The position numbers and the translations under genes are program-made. This document shows positions 22,610 to 34,006 of a stretch of DNA of 64,000 bases, in pieces (positions within the stretch are counted from its first letter, which is position 1; every line of letters begins with the position of its first letter). Under the pieces are notes generated by a model, which did no database searches, had not been told where the DNA came from, and worked only from the letters and a program-made list of their open reading frames with translations. Source of the DNA: Pyrrhoderma lamaoense (Eukaryota; Basidiomycota; Agaricomycetes; Hymenochaetales; Hymenochaetaceae); contig NBAZ01000002.1 in the NCBI GenBank assembly GCA_002794735.1, positions 124,001 through 188,000 on the forward strand. The letters run 5' to 3'.

Positions 22610-23810
22610 GTCTTTATATCTTCTAAATTATCTTTCGGATCCCAACCCCTCCCTTTCCTCTCTTTCCCTCTCTCCGTCCCTCTCTTCCATACACACATAC
22701 ATATACGTATACACGTTCTCTTATCCTTGTATGCCATTCCTTTTTTCTCTACATTTCAGGGTATCGTCGGGGTTTCACAACTATTTTTCTTAACATATTA
22801 TCTTAAACCTATCTGGTTTTTCTCTCGCTCACGACATCTCAAATAGATCAACATCAGGAATGTAGTCTATATGATTTCTTTCTATCTTCTTATTTTTCGG
22901 TTCTTATTGGTTTTTGGTTGATAGTTGTTTGTTGATCAAGTTGTGTACTTTTATGTAACTACTTATAGTTTGTGTATGTATAACGTTGTATAACATACTA
23001 AGTTATTCAAACTCGTGTTCTCGACTAATTCGTCTTGACTAGACTTCAAATTCTCGCGTATATCTGCGTTGTCTTCGCAGTAAGTTAGTAAACTAGACAG
23101 CAAGTAATCAACTAATATTTACACCATTCATTGCTTTTGTCTTTCCCCCTTTGATCTTTGGGTAAATGTAAGATGAATAAAGGCATGAAGTTTAAAAAAG
23201 AAATGTCTCACACGAATATAGCAAAAAAATAGTTCTTGTATACGTATACAAGGAAAAAACTAATTATTCACCAAACAAAAGGCATCGATCGTCAAAGTCA
23301 ATTAGTGATTCGGGTACTGTCTCACATATCAATATTTTATCATTCTACGATAATTTCAAGATATGCTTTGTACATTGCACATGAGATGAAAAATAGCGAG
23401 AGAGAGAGCCGTCGAAGGGACGGCCTTGTTGGTACGGGACGTCGTCTTACTGAACAACAAGATAGCGCTCGAATCAGCTGTCAGCTTATATGTGCTGCGT
23501 CTCAGATAAAATCTGGGAGTTTAAAAACAGAACTTCAATGAAGATACTACTGTTCCTGGTTGATGTAGTTATGGCAATTGTTTATTATTCTGCAGTTACT
23601 ACTACAAACACACATATTTATGTCGTACACAGCAATGTTTGACACTTCGATGTCGAAACAACCAGAGTGCGGAAAGAATGATCATCAAAGCCTTCAATAG
23701 TATACTTGTTCCCTTCTTGAAAAATCATATAGTGTGAGGGATGAGGAGGAAAGAAAGGTAGCACAGAAAATAAGCGAGATTATGATTTTGATCCTTCCGT
23801 CTTTAGTACA
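22610..23810. other. Gene-free stretch between two convergent genes
   Basis: Contains the T/C-rich 3' flank of the GH16 gene and, from about 23200, sequence with a 101-codon frame (23236-23541) lacking an ATG context or recognisable content. I do not call it a gene. Confidence 0.5.
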
Positions 23811-25858
23811 TCAGAACGTCCAATACGCATGTTTCTTCTTCTTCCCCCAGCGATAGACGACTCGAACACTTACGTATACACCGCAAACGACTCCAATAAT
23901 GACGAAGACCACTATAGCGTTTTGATAGTCAGAAAAACAAAGAAAGAAAACAGAACCGAGGATCCCATCAAGAGATTGGTGAGAACTTACTCTTCGCAGC
24001 AAGTTTAAGCGATTGCGTATATTCATCTTCACCAGGTGCATATGCACTTGAAAGACCACCAGCTGCAGCCAGACCACCAGGGATAAGCAATGAAATACCT
24101 GTAAGCATGACCGTAAAGGCGGTTCCTCCAAACACCCTCGAATAGAGATTCCCAAGAAGGCTGACAATAAAACTCCCAAATAGAGCAGTACAGGTTGGGC
24201 GCCCACCAAGCTCGAGCTTGCTTATAGAGATGTCCGTGACAAGTGTGCTAGCACAACTAATCACAATCATCACTACCATTTCTCTACTCCAGATCGGCTG
24301 CGCTTTCCTTATACTAAGGACAAGATTGAGCACAGGGAGTAAAATGACGAGAGACCAGAAAGGAAGCGGTTGTAGCCACCAAGACCAATCTTTGTTGCGA
24401 TAACAATTTTTCACAACATTAGAAACAGTGTTGTACTCTAAATATGTCCATTGGCCAGACATTTTCATCGGAACATACTCCAAAGGCACCGCGTCGTTCG
24501 TAGAAAAATATGTTCCGTTAGAAACTTCGAGCTTACTGGCTGTTTTTGCAAGTTGAAGTCGGCCTCTTGGGTCGAAGCGGAGCCAAAGGTCTGAGCCAAG
24601 AGTAAGACCAAAACCGAGGCAAAGAGACGTTGTGACGGCCGCCATCATCTTAGAAAATCCGGAGTTAACATTATCATTTACCAACTCAAGCACACCAAAT
24701 ACTGAGCAGATGTTAGATTCAGTGAATATCTGTCACTAAAGAGACATACACATATATGAACCAGCGAGGAGGCCAGCAACCGAAGTGGAAGAAATAGCTT
24801 GGTAGCAAAATATCTGATTTGGAATTAGAGCCGAGAGTAACCTAGCGATAAATGATACTAATCCAGCTATCATAACACTAGAAACTGTTATCTTAGTGCA
24901 GACTGATACGAAAATCAGATAACCAACTTTGCTCCTATCACAGCGATGTTACTTTGTGAAGAAATTTGTTGCATAAAAGTGACGCCAATATTTAGTATGG
25001 CTGCCACAGACATGTCAATTATACTTCCACCAAAGGCAGTACTACATAAAATAAATCCTTGGAAAAATGCAAGAAGGTACTGAAGTTTCTCGCCGTAAAG
25101 CGGAGGGAGAGATCGAAGTTTCTTTAGGGACTGTGTTCCTTCTGAGGCGGATATTTCATTGCGCACGACCGATTGATAAATTTTATGTGTTTCCTTGATA
25201 CGACCCAGATCAAGTGAGCCTTCAGACGTGATCTTAAGCGTTTCGCCAAGATGAGTCACAGTCCCCAGAAAGTAGATTGTAATACTCCCAGACACATACG
25301 TGAAGAATTGCGTTGGAATACTAAATACATCGATGACGGAGTTGAGTTGAGAGTCGAATCGATGAGAAGGGGCTCCAAAACTAAGTACAGCAGTCGCCAA
25401 AAGTACGATAAACTCGCGTTGCGCTATAACAGCTACATATGCGCATACTCTCTGTGATGATCAGCCTCCCCTTCAGAAGCGAAGCACAACGTACAGTCCC
25501 TGTAGCACACAGTGATGGCACTATCCTCCTTTTTACCATCTTTATGAATGGAAGCATCTATCTCGTCCGGTAATCCAGCTGGTGGGTCTTCGGGACCAGT
25601 CGGCTGAGAAGAATCTGACGATACTCGAAGGGTAGGTTCTTCGATCAGCTTTACAAAGAATCCTCGAGTTCGAGATAGAAAAGAAGAATCGTTATGCTCA
25701 GGATACTGTGGAGGTGGGCATGAAGGTGGAGGAGTCTCAGTAGCTGCATATGGTGGCAGAGAGCGTGTTGTTGCATTGGAGTCACCGCGTAATCTACCTT
25801 GATATTGAAGGCGTTGTTGTGCAGGTGATGCTTCATCAGCCGCAATTTCAGAATCCAT
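23811..25858 (-). CDS. ThrE/PRM10-family membrane transporter
   Basis: Belongs to the family of bacterial threonine/serine exporters and yeast pheromone-regulated membrane protein 10; the substrate in fungi is not established. Five exons join in phase (25858-25495, 25423-24953, 24902-24750, 24701-23991, 23911-23811) giving 599 residues. Residues 1-120 are hydrophilic, Pro/Ser-rich and probably cytosolic. The conserved cytosolic ThrE block follows (LSFGAPSHRFDSQL, HKIYQSVVRNEISASEGTQ), then about ten helices, including a loop before SRVFGGTAFTVMLTGIS and PGGLAAAGGLSSA, and the short charged end YRWGKKKK. The second intron is hidden in an open frame; splicing GTAACA...ATCAG (24952-24903) gives SSQICTKITVSS and removes an apparent frameshift. 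Confidence 0.85.
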
Positions 25859-26136
25859 ATCGTTGCCACCTATGGGATGTGTGGAGAGAAGAGAGGATGA
25901 GCAGGTGGCATCTTCTCCCTTATTACATACTCAGTCAAGATTGAAACAGCCATCGTGTTATTCTGTAAGCTGAGCACAGTCTGAGTCTCAGTCCGAGTCT
26001 GACCAGACGTAGGAACGTATCGCAAGGGATCACGTGAAAGCTGAAAACGAAAGTCGCTGATCGCAAGCTCTCGTCTTAGTTAGTACTCATCCACAGAAAA
26101 GAACACGACAACTGAGTCATAATTGTGGAAGCATCT
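25859..26136. promoter_or_regulatory. Divergent 278-bp intergenic region
   Basis: Lies between the starts of the ThrE-like gene (minus) and the coiled-coil gene (plus), so both promoters must be within it. It includes a short repeat TGAGTCTCAGTCCGAGTCTG around 25983. Confidence 0.4.
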
Positions 26137-27017
26137 ATGAAAACTACAAGAAACAAGTCAGCAAAAGATGAGAATGCCACAGCAATGGAAGGTATCGATG
26201 TCAATGCTCCTTCTCAGTCTAGCAGCGATGACGGGTGTGTACTTGCCATTACCATCAGACATCCTCTCTAGTAATATACTTGGTATCTCGGTAGTATGAT
26301 GGCAACTATAGCTCAGCAAATGCAAGGTGCTGTCTTGGTACTGAACCTGACCTAGCTTATATGTATACTCAAAAGTAGAATACTTCTTGATCTGCAGCGA
26401 CAATGGAACGGAAGAAGAAAGAAAAAGAAACCAAGTTTCTCCAAGCTACACAGTGTGAACTAACAAAGATCGTAAACCGCTTCCATAGATAGTCGCTCTA
26501 TAAGCATCTCTTACTTACGGACTCAACTGCTAGCTATCTGAAAGAACTCGTGACTTTACCAATAATATCGAGAATATGTGCTCTCTTTCTTATAATTTGT
26601 TACCTGGGCCAATCCACTGAACTGGGTCTCTGTTTATTGAAGAGACAAAATCTTTTCCGGCTTTCAAGATGCATATGCGAAAAACGAAGATCATATACGA
26701 AAACTACTAGAAGCTATTGCAGAAGAACAATTAAAGTTACAAGTATGCCTGCGCGAACCCCTGTTTTCCTACTTGAAAAAACAAGGGGCACTAACACTAA
26801 CTCACTAGTCTTATACTGATGAAATGCACCAAAACTCAGTGAAAATGGAGAAAGCTCGTGAAAAGGAGCATATACAAGCTTTGACGCATGGGCGTCGGGC
26901 CTGTGAAGGTCATCTTTTAAATCATCCTCCATCAGGTGTTTGCGGCTGACTATTCTTCTGCTTTTAGAATTTGACCGACTAGTTGGACATCTGGAATCAA
27001 GTATTCACAATATTTGA
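26137..27017 (+). CDS. Small coiled-coil protein, unidentified
   Basis: An exon model can be built from small pieces: MKTTRNKSAKDENA... (26137 to about 26236), TMERKKKEKETKFLQATQ (about 26412-26490), a middle piece LSERTRDFTNNIEN (about 26533), RDKIFSGFQDAYAKNEDHIR...QLKLQ (about 26640-26740), SYTDEMHQNSVKMEKAREKE (26808-26933) and a last exon EFDRLVGHLESSIHNI ending with TGA at 27015-27017. Splice sites are conventional for most junctions, but the middle two are my guess. The protein, about 170-190 residues, is predicted to be mainly helical with heptad-like Lys/Glu/Leu spacing. I do not recognise the family; a structural or kinetochore-type role would be speculation. Confidence 0.5.
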
Positions 27018-27036
27018 AGCATCACTCGCATCCATG

Positions 27037-27550
27037 TTATCTGTTCTCCCTGTTTACTGCTCTGTGCTTTGAACCTCTCTGTATCATCCGTATGGCTCGT
27101 ACCTCGTCATCTATCAAATCAGCATGACTAAATGTTGTGATTTTCATATTTTCATCATCATAAGTTCCAGAAAGGACTTCAGTTCCTATCCGTTGATATG
27201 TAACTCTAATATCAAAATACCTTAAGCACCGAATGTGTTTACTATATCGTAGTTTCCCAATCTTTGGTGAGACACATATCATATTGTGGGCTTATATGAA
27301 AGGCAAACATTTGAAGTTCTCCAATGGTGAGAGGTCACGATTCGTTTGGAAATCACACCATCCACGATCCAAGTAGTAGTGCCCTTCTGGAAAAACTCTA
27401 GCTAGAATCTTTAAATAGTTACTAGGATTTATGTCAGGTCCCCAATTCCCTTGTGATCAACAGATGCCATCATATACTGTATCATTTGCTTGGCCATGAC
27501 GCGAGTCTTGAAACGAATACAACTCAGTGGACTCTTCGAACGTCATGTGA
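27037..27550 (-). CDS. Possible small gene or gene fragment, unidentified
   Basis: On the minus strand a frame reading GNWGPDINPSNYLKILARVF...GHYYLDRGWCDFQ (about 27440-27300) is followed, after an in-frame stop near 27295, by a second open stretch of 81 codons (27282-27037) starting MICVSPKIGKLRY. Composition looks coding (few rare residues, mixed hydrophobic and charged), but I can neither name a family nor join the two parts with good splice sites. Either a short gene with an unseen intron or a remnant. Confidence 0.3.
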
Positions 27551-27780
27551 GATGGCCTCTTGTATTCATCAAGATTATCTTCTGACCTGAATCTATTTTT
27601 AAAAATCAACCCAAGGCTCCGCCTGCCCGCGTCCGAAGCATAGATGATCTTCTGCGGGACCGGTATGCTTTTCTTCGGATCCCTTTCCTAAACGCCTTAC
27701 ATCCATGTAAAAGCCTACCTTCCCAAATTTATGCAGGCACGGACCTGCCAGTGACGTTCGATTTTCCGAGAAACTTCCAG

Positions 27781-27787
27781 TATAAAA
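27781..27787 (+). promoter_or_regulatory. TATA box of the CE15-like gene
   Basis: TATAAAA 62 nt above the ATG at 27843. Confidence 0.55.
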
Positions 27788-27842
27788 GGGAATATTAAAG
27801 CAATCCCCTCTTTTTGTGTATCCTGACTGTAAAGCTTGAAGT

Positions 27843-29500
27843 ATGTTTGCTTTCATCTCCTTAGCCCTCTTAGCGTCTTCATCTTTCGTCTTTGCTGCGA
27901 GGCCTCCACAGTGTGCCCTTCTCTTCCAAACCCTCTTCCAGAACCAACAGATCTCCCAGAAATCCCAGCATTACCCGATCCATTTACTTTCTTCAACAAC
28001 CAAACCGTAAGAACTCCTGAAGAATGGTCATGTAGACGTCAAGAACTCTTGACGCTCGTTCAAGAATACATGTACGGTTACTATCCTGATCACTCCAAAG
28101 AGAGAGTATTTGCTACCCGTGATGGTAATAATGTAACAATCACTGTCGCTACTGGAGGAAAGAGTGGCACCTTCACTGCTTCTATTGATCTGCCCACGAA
28201 CGTGGTCGCTAGTCCGCGAAACAAAGTTCCAGTCGTCATCAGTGCAGGTGGCGTGAACAATACAGCCTTCTTAGGATCCGGTATAGCACTAGCAACTTTT
28301 AACCTTCCTGACGTTGCTGCAGACTCGATCACCCCGGGGGTGTTTTCTGGGAGCTTTACTCCGGGAGAGATATCGGTGAAATCTACTTACTTACCTAGTA
28401 AATATATCCCGTATTTCTAACATTTCTTCATAATTATAGGTGTTCTACTCGCTTGGGGTTGGGGATATCATCGGGTTCTTGATGCACTTACTCAGGTCGC
28501 CCCAGAGCTTGATGTTAAACGTGTCGGATCAATTGGATGTAGCCGCTATGGAAAAGCTGCCCTTGCTGCTGGCATATTTGATGAACGAGTAGGACCGTTT
28601 TTTCTTCCTCTGTACTACCTTATACCTATAACTAAGCTCCACCTGACAGATCACACTTTCTCTGCCCATGTCTAGTGGTGCCGAAGGAATAGCTCCGTGG
28701 CGCTTCCAATTCCAAGAGCGTGAGTGATCCCTTCCAAATAACATACCCCAACCTCAAGGACAACCGCACTGACATCATCTATCATTACATAAACTTACAC
28801 TACTATCTTCTAGTCGGAGAAAATGAGAAAATCACAAATATCACAAGTGTTTATCCGTACTGGACCAACACTGTTCTTCCCAAATTTGTCAATAATACAC
28901 ACCAAATACCGTTTGATGCTCACCTAAATGCCGCCTTAGTGGCCCCGGTAAGCTTCCTGCCATGATACCAAGCTAACATTAGTTTATTGATTCTGTGTCA
29001 TATAGCGTGCCATAATCTGGGACGAAGGTGAGTAAATTCAAATGATTGATACTCTACGTTGATGATTCATTATGTTTTTTCACCTTCTTAAGGTCAACAG
29101 GATTACTGGGTTAATATACCTTTCATTTATGGCATCAACTTAAAAAACTGACTTTCAAATTAGACCAACCCCGAAGGCGAGGCTCGAGTGACGTTCCCTG
29201 GTGCAAAAGCAGTCTTCAAATTCCTTGGCGTTGATGACAAAGTGGGAGTCGCGATCCGCGACAGCGGTCACTGCGACATCTTCGGATAGTAAGTTTTTCA
29301 TACTTCCCTTTCTTCTTTATTAGATGCAGTTTATTGACCCGAGTAAATAAACGTGCTGTGTTTTGATCAGTACAAATATTCAAGACTTCATGCTTAAGGA
29401 ATTCTTTGGCACGCCGACTTCTCGTAACTATTCCGACATATCACCTTGGTCACTCTACTCAGAAGCTTATCCTTGGATCGGAGATGAACCGCTGGCTTAG
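27843..29500 (+). CDS. Secreted CE15-like (glucuronoyl esterase-type) hydrolase; one apparent frameshift after the signal peptide
   Basis: CE15 enzymes cut the ester between lignin alcohols and glucuronoxylan. The ATG at 27843 opens a signal peptide (MFAFISLALLASSSFVFAA). The mature frame (ASTVCPSLPNPLPEP) is one base off, so one base appears to be missing near 27896-27902. Exons: 27843-28397, 28440-28588, 28650-28719, 28814-28947, 29006-29027, 29093-29109, 29164-29288 and 29371-29500; those after the first are phase-consistent, and two are only 22 and 17 nt. The nucleophile motif is GCSRYGKAA, against GCSRxGKGA in typical CE15. The His is probably in RDSGHCDIFGY. The region around the acid residue (IIWDEGQQDYW) is unlike the best known fungal enzymes, so this is probably a divergent subgroup. 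Confidence 0.8.
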
Positions 29501-29807
29501 TTATGTTACCCATAAGCAAAGAAGTTAATGATAGTATAGTCAACTCGACTTGATACGGGATATATTAAGTTAAATCACAATATATGTACTATCTACTTTA
29601 ACTATCCGAGTTTACGATGAATAGTACTGGGAGTGAGGTATCGGAAGACTAGGACTATCATGGTTATCCTTGTCAAACCGGATGTCAATCGAACCTCCAT
29701 TAGCTGTAGCAAAAATACAAGACTTAAGCGAAGGTGTTTTACCTATTGTGTTTCGGAATAGTTCAGATTCAGTAACGAAAAATTATCAAGAAAATGTGTG
29801 AAGAAAA

Positions 29808-30890
29808 TTACTGACCAGATCGGGTAGGATCATCTTCAACGGTGAATAATGAGACTCCATTATCAGATGTCTCACTTATAAGCCTAGACTTCTTTGTATT
29901 ATGAATTATATCACAAGGTCCAGAATGGGATGCACCACCAAAAGTGTTACCACCCCCAGAATATTTGCAGTAGATTTTCCCAACGAAGTTTGGAGGCAAC
30001 AGAATTTGAATATCTCCACAAATTGCTGATGCGTGCAAATAGTACGGGTGAGTAGTTTCTGCATCTGTCATAAAGAATAAGTTTGTGAAGGGGGTCATTG
30101 ATATAAACATAAAGCATACCAGTTTAGTAGTAATGCTGCCACTAACTGCATGTAACTTTATGAGATATAAAAATTTTGTGCCCAAGGTAGAGTGACCCTC
30201 GTAAGCTTTGAGATGGATTGTCGTGTGTATATCCCTCGAGGTCGTCTTTAGCATTAAGTTTAGTGGAAAATCAATGGGAGGATAATATTCCATCACGTTT
30301 CCGTTTGATACACCTTGAAAGATAGATGGATGGATACTGAATACATCGCCTATATCGTCACTGACAAATATCCTTTCAATACACCCATCAGTATTTCTGA
30401 TAATCTTGCATTCTCCAGTGGTTTTCTCAAAAACTTGTTGCGGGGGATCATTCCTCATTTCTGTTGGATGCCCCGGAATACTTGGAGCTTGTTTATCATG
30501 CTGTAGTATATGATGAATACAGCTTACTATGATGCTAAGAGTTAAGAAATTAGATATACTTACTGATCTCCTTGACTTTGTTGAACGCTTGTTTTTCTTT
30601 TGTGCTTTCGGGGAGGGCTTAGGGATATTCGGGGCCTTTGGAGGGACGGTTTCTTTATCCTCACCAGAGGACTGTGGTATATGGTAAATACGGGTCCGCT
30701 GAGTTAATATCGCTGATACTTCAGATTTACTCACCGTATACCAGTTTGCGCCGTCATCATCATCTTCAACGTCTTCCACTCTTGGATATGATACATGTAT
30801 TCTTGAGTGGCCCTCAGGACCATCAGTAGAGTGAATACTCACACTAGACGCTTGCTGACCTGCATGATCGTCACTGGTGGTGATGATCAT
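29808..30890 (-). CDS. DUF7330-like basidiomycete protein
   Basis: I start at the ATG opening MIITTSDDHAGQQ (30890); a longer frame begins at 30989. Three introns lie inside the otherwise open frame and have standard ends: one after NWYT (GTGAGT...CACAG), one after KSRRS (GTAAGT...) and one after GSITTKL (GTATGC...ACAG). After an acidic, disordered N-terminus the protein has the pattern seen in Agaricomycete DUF7330 proteins: NLMLKTTSRDIHTTIHL, LHAVSGSITTKL and ICGDIQILLPPNFVGKI, alternating beta-strands with a 'trace of structured sheet' look. Function unknown. The family name is from memory of the motif pattern, so moderate confidence only. Confidence 0.55.
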   Translation of the reverse strand: MIITTSDDHAGQQASSVSIHSTDGPEGHSRIHVSYPRVEDVEDDDDGANWYTVSKSEVSAILTQRTRIYHIPQSSGEDKETVPPKAPNIPKPSPKAQKKNKRSTKSRRSVSISNFLTLSIIVSCIHHILQHDKQAPSIPGHPTEMRNDPPQQVFEKTTGECKIIRNTDGCIERIFVSDDIGDVFSIHPSIFQGVSNGNVMEYYPPIDFPLNLMLKTTSRDIHTTIHLKAYEGHSTLGTKFLYLIKLHAVSGSITTKLVCFMFISMTPFTNLFFMTDAETTHPYYLHASAICGDIQILLPPNFVGKIYCKYSGGGNTFGGASHSGPCDIIHNTKKSRLISETSDNGVSLFTVEDDPTRSGQ

Positions 30891-32619
30891 ATCTGGGGTA
30901 TGTACGTGTAAGTATACGACTTGTGATTGTGGTCTAGGTGGACTTGATGTTAAAAAATGCAACCACCTTCCTCGCCTTTTATAATGCATACGACTACTAA
31001 ATGTGGTATATCTTCACGCATTGTTTTGAACAAAGGGAATGGACATGAATATGATTCTAAGTACAATAAAGACAAATCTTGTTTACTTATAATTGTTTCA
31101 TTGTAAACTAACATGCTGCTAAAGATCATGGATGCAATCCAGTCCTGCTCAAAACAGGCCCGGGTCTTCCATAATCTGTCCCAAAATGGTTGAGCATATC
31201 GCAAATTTGAATCAGGTCTAGCTTTGTTATTGTACTTCAAGTTACCATGGAACCTGCTCTTTTTACATAATTTTCTTATTTGGGGCAGCTAGCGTCTTCT
31301 TAGTCTCAGTTACTCGTAAGCTTGGCCAAGCATGAGACTCCTTGGTGTCTGGAACAAAAGAAATCCGTTGGTGCATATGTACTAAATGGGAGAAAGATCT
31401 ATTTATATTGAGTTTGAGTTGTGCAAAAGCTGCGTCTTAGCGCTAATGCGTAGCGTATCTAAAGACAACTGACTACAAATACTCATACAGGGGTTGCAGC
31501 ACGGGTTACGAAATCACTGCGACTAAAGATCTATATGATATACTATCATATACAATTGGTTCGAATAAGTCCTTGTCACCCCTAGAACGGGACACATTTC
31601 CCACGGGAATATACCTAATGCCCATTTTTGGTCTTATATATTCTGCTTTCAGGTGTATTACTTATATTAATGAGCCAAATTCTACTATAAAAAATAATAT
31701 TATATATATATTGTGAGAGAAAGACGAGAGAACTATTTTACCATGACCCAACTCAATAGTACTCTGTACTGGTTCTCTCTATATGTATATAGATCAACAT
31801 CCAAATTTGGAGGTGATGATGCTCTTCGTTTCCAAGATGATTATCTAAGCATTCGTATGCCGAAAGTTCTGTCACTAAGATCGGCAAGTGGTCCGCTAGT
31901 TGAGACACTGACATGAAATCATTACCAGTTGTCAATACCTGTGCTCAGATAACCCATTCTTGGCGACTCTCAAAAAGGTTTGCTCTAACAAGCGGTCCAT
32001 TCATCTTACTAAAGTCTTTGAGAGTTTTGGCTTCTGACCTGATATTCGGGGAATTTGTCTCCATTTGAGGAAAAAATTATCTGCTTTAGTAATCACCCCA
32101 TTTGATACCTACGCCACCTGACAAATGACAATTGAGCACTTGGAGTGATGAACAAATCTCTGTGGTACCTCCAATCCAAACGTTACAGCCGGACTTCTAT
32201 CCTCATTCACAACTTCACAACTTGTATGGTCGTCGAGAACCGATTGACTTCGCTGAACATCACAAAAGGTTACCATCCAGAGACAATCAACGCTAACTAT
32301 AAGTTAATGCTCGCTTTGTCAACAATAATGACTCTAGTGAAGCCGAAATCTCCTTAGAGTATTGCTTACAAACATCTTCTGTTATATTCACATAATTCCT
32401 TAAGGGTCAATTACCATCCTACTCTTCTTTCTGACATCAGGACTCGTATCTACAATGTTTCATGAGATATCACAATTTCTTGCGACATGTGGCTGACCAA
32501 TTCAGTTCTTTCAAAGACATTACTAACTAATCTGCCGTGGCTGACGCGTCTGTGGTATGCTGTCCAGCCGCAGCTCTAACCCTATTCTTACGTCATCTGG
32601 TGCATCTGTATGGGTTTGA
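30891..32619. other. Gene-free stretch
   Basis: A/T-rich, with many short frames on both strands and none recognisable. It includes an A/T stretch near 31680-31710 and the upstream region of the AKR gene. Confidence 0.5.
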
Positions 32620-32626
32620 TATAAAA
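32620..32626 (+). promoter_or_regulatory. TATA box of the AKR gene
   Basis: TATAAAA 62 nt above the ATG at 32682. Confidence 0.55.
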
Positions 32627-32681
32627 TGAAGTATATGGTATACAGTATGCTATAGTTAACATCGAACATAAGCTCTCAACC

Positions 32682-34006
32682 ATGTCTATATTCACGCCAG
32701 CCCCACCACCACCTACCGCTTTAGGAAGATATCGGATCCTTTCTCCCAGTGCTGGAGTAAGAGTTTCTCCTCTTCAGCTCGGTGCTATGAGCATTGGAGA
32801 CCAATGGGAGAAATACGGTATGGGATCTATGAACAAAGAAGATTCATTCAAACTACTCGACGCATACTTTGACGCTGGTGGTAACTTTATCGACACAGCA
32901 AGTGCATAGTAAGTAACATATTAATTATATATAAATCCAAAAGAGTGCTGATCAAGAATTACATAGTCAAGATGAGACTTCTGAGATGTTTATTGGCGAA
33001 TGGGCAGAGAAACGGGGGATTCGCAACCAGTTAGTCATCGCAACAAAGGTAGCAAACTTATCATACTTCTATATTAGTCTACTAATATTTTTTTATACCT
33101 AGTACTCAATGAATTACAAGCTTCACGAAAAGAATACCAATAAAATCAACTATATTGGAAATAACGCAAAGTCTCTTAGGATGGCTGTTGACGACAGCCT
33201 TAAAAAACTCCGAACAGACTACATCGACATTCTGTATATTCACTTCTGGGACTTCACAACCTCAGTCGAGGAAATAATGGACCATCTACACAATCTTGTA
33301 ACAGCAGGCAAGGTCATCTACCTTGGCGTCTCAGATACACCGGCTTGGATCGTCGCGCAAGCAAATACATATGCGAAGTTACAAGGGAAAACACCTTTCA
33401 GTATCTACCAAGGTGCATGGAATGTGATGGACCGCGCATTTGAGAGGGACATTATTCCCATGGCTCGTTCGCTTGGTCTTGCACTCGCCCCATGGAACGT
33501 TTTGGCTGCTGGTAAGATACGTACCGACGCCGAAGAAGCGCGAAGAGAACAAAGTGGAGAATTGGGGAGACGAGTGTTTAGCCCAGAGTGGAAACGCAAT
33601 GAGAACGAGAGGAAGATGTGCGCTGCCTTGGAGAAGGTTGCAAAGGAAGTTGGTACTGAACATATCACCGCAGTGGCCATCGCATACGTTATGCAGAAGA
33701 CACCCTACGTTTTCCCCATTATTGGAGGCCGAAAAATTGAACACCTGATGGCGAATATTGAAGCACTAAAGATCTCTTTGTCAGATGATCAGATCAAATA
33801 CATCGAAAGCATCATTCCATTCGATCTCGGGTTCCCCCATAACTTTATTGTACGTATTTGCGTTTCTATATTCCCAATTATCAATTAATAACAACCACAA
33901 TTAACTTTGTTAGGGCGATGGGGCCGAACCAGGGGCAATGCTTGCTAATGCTGGTCATGAAGATCGCGTAGCTCGTCCAAAACCTATCAAACCTTCCTCT
34001 ACGTAG
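32682..34006 (+). CDS. Aldo/keto reductase, aryl-alcohol dehydrogenase (AAD) type
   Basis: NADP(H)-dependent reductase of aromatic aldehydes by family; AAD-type enzymes are numerous in lignin-degrading fungi. Exons 32682-32908, 32967-33048, 33103-33849 and 33914-34006 join in phase into 382 residues. The tetrad is visible: Asp in NFIDTASA, Tyr in YQDE right after the first intron, Lys in IATKYS and His in [26 protein letters not shown] and [16 protein letters not shown] (cofactor-binding end) are also typical. The [18 protein letters not shown] start and the Pro-rich end are usual for fungal AADs. No frame problems. Confidence 0.92.

Noticed and set aside
24903..24952. Apparent frameshift in the ThrE-like gene
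   Set aside because: A 50-nt intron with standard ends and matching phases explains it, so it was removed from the list of broken genes.
29110..29163. Possible U12-type intron (ATATACCTTT near its start)
   Set aside because: A GT...AG intron starting at 29110 (GTTAAT) with correct phase fits; the ending is TTAG, not AC.
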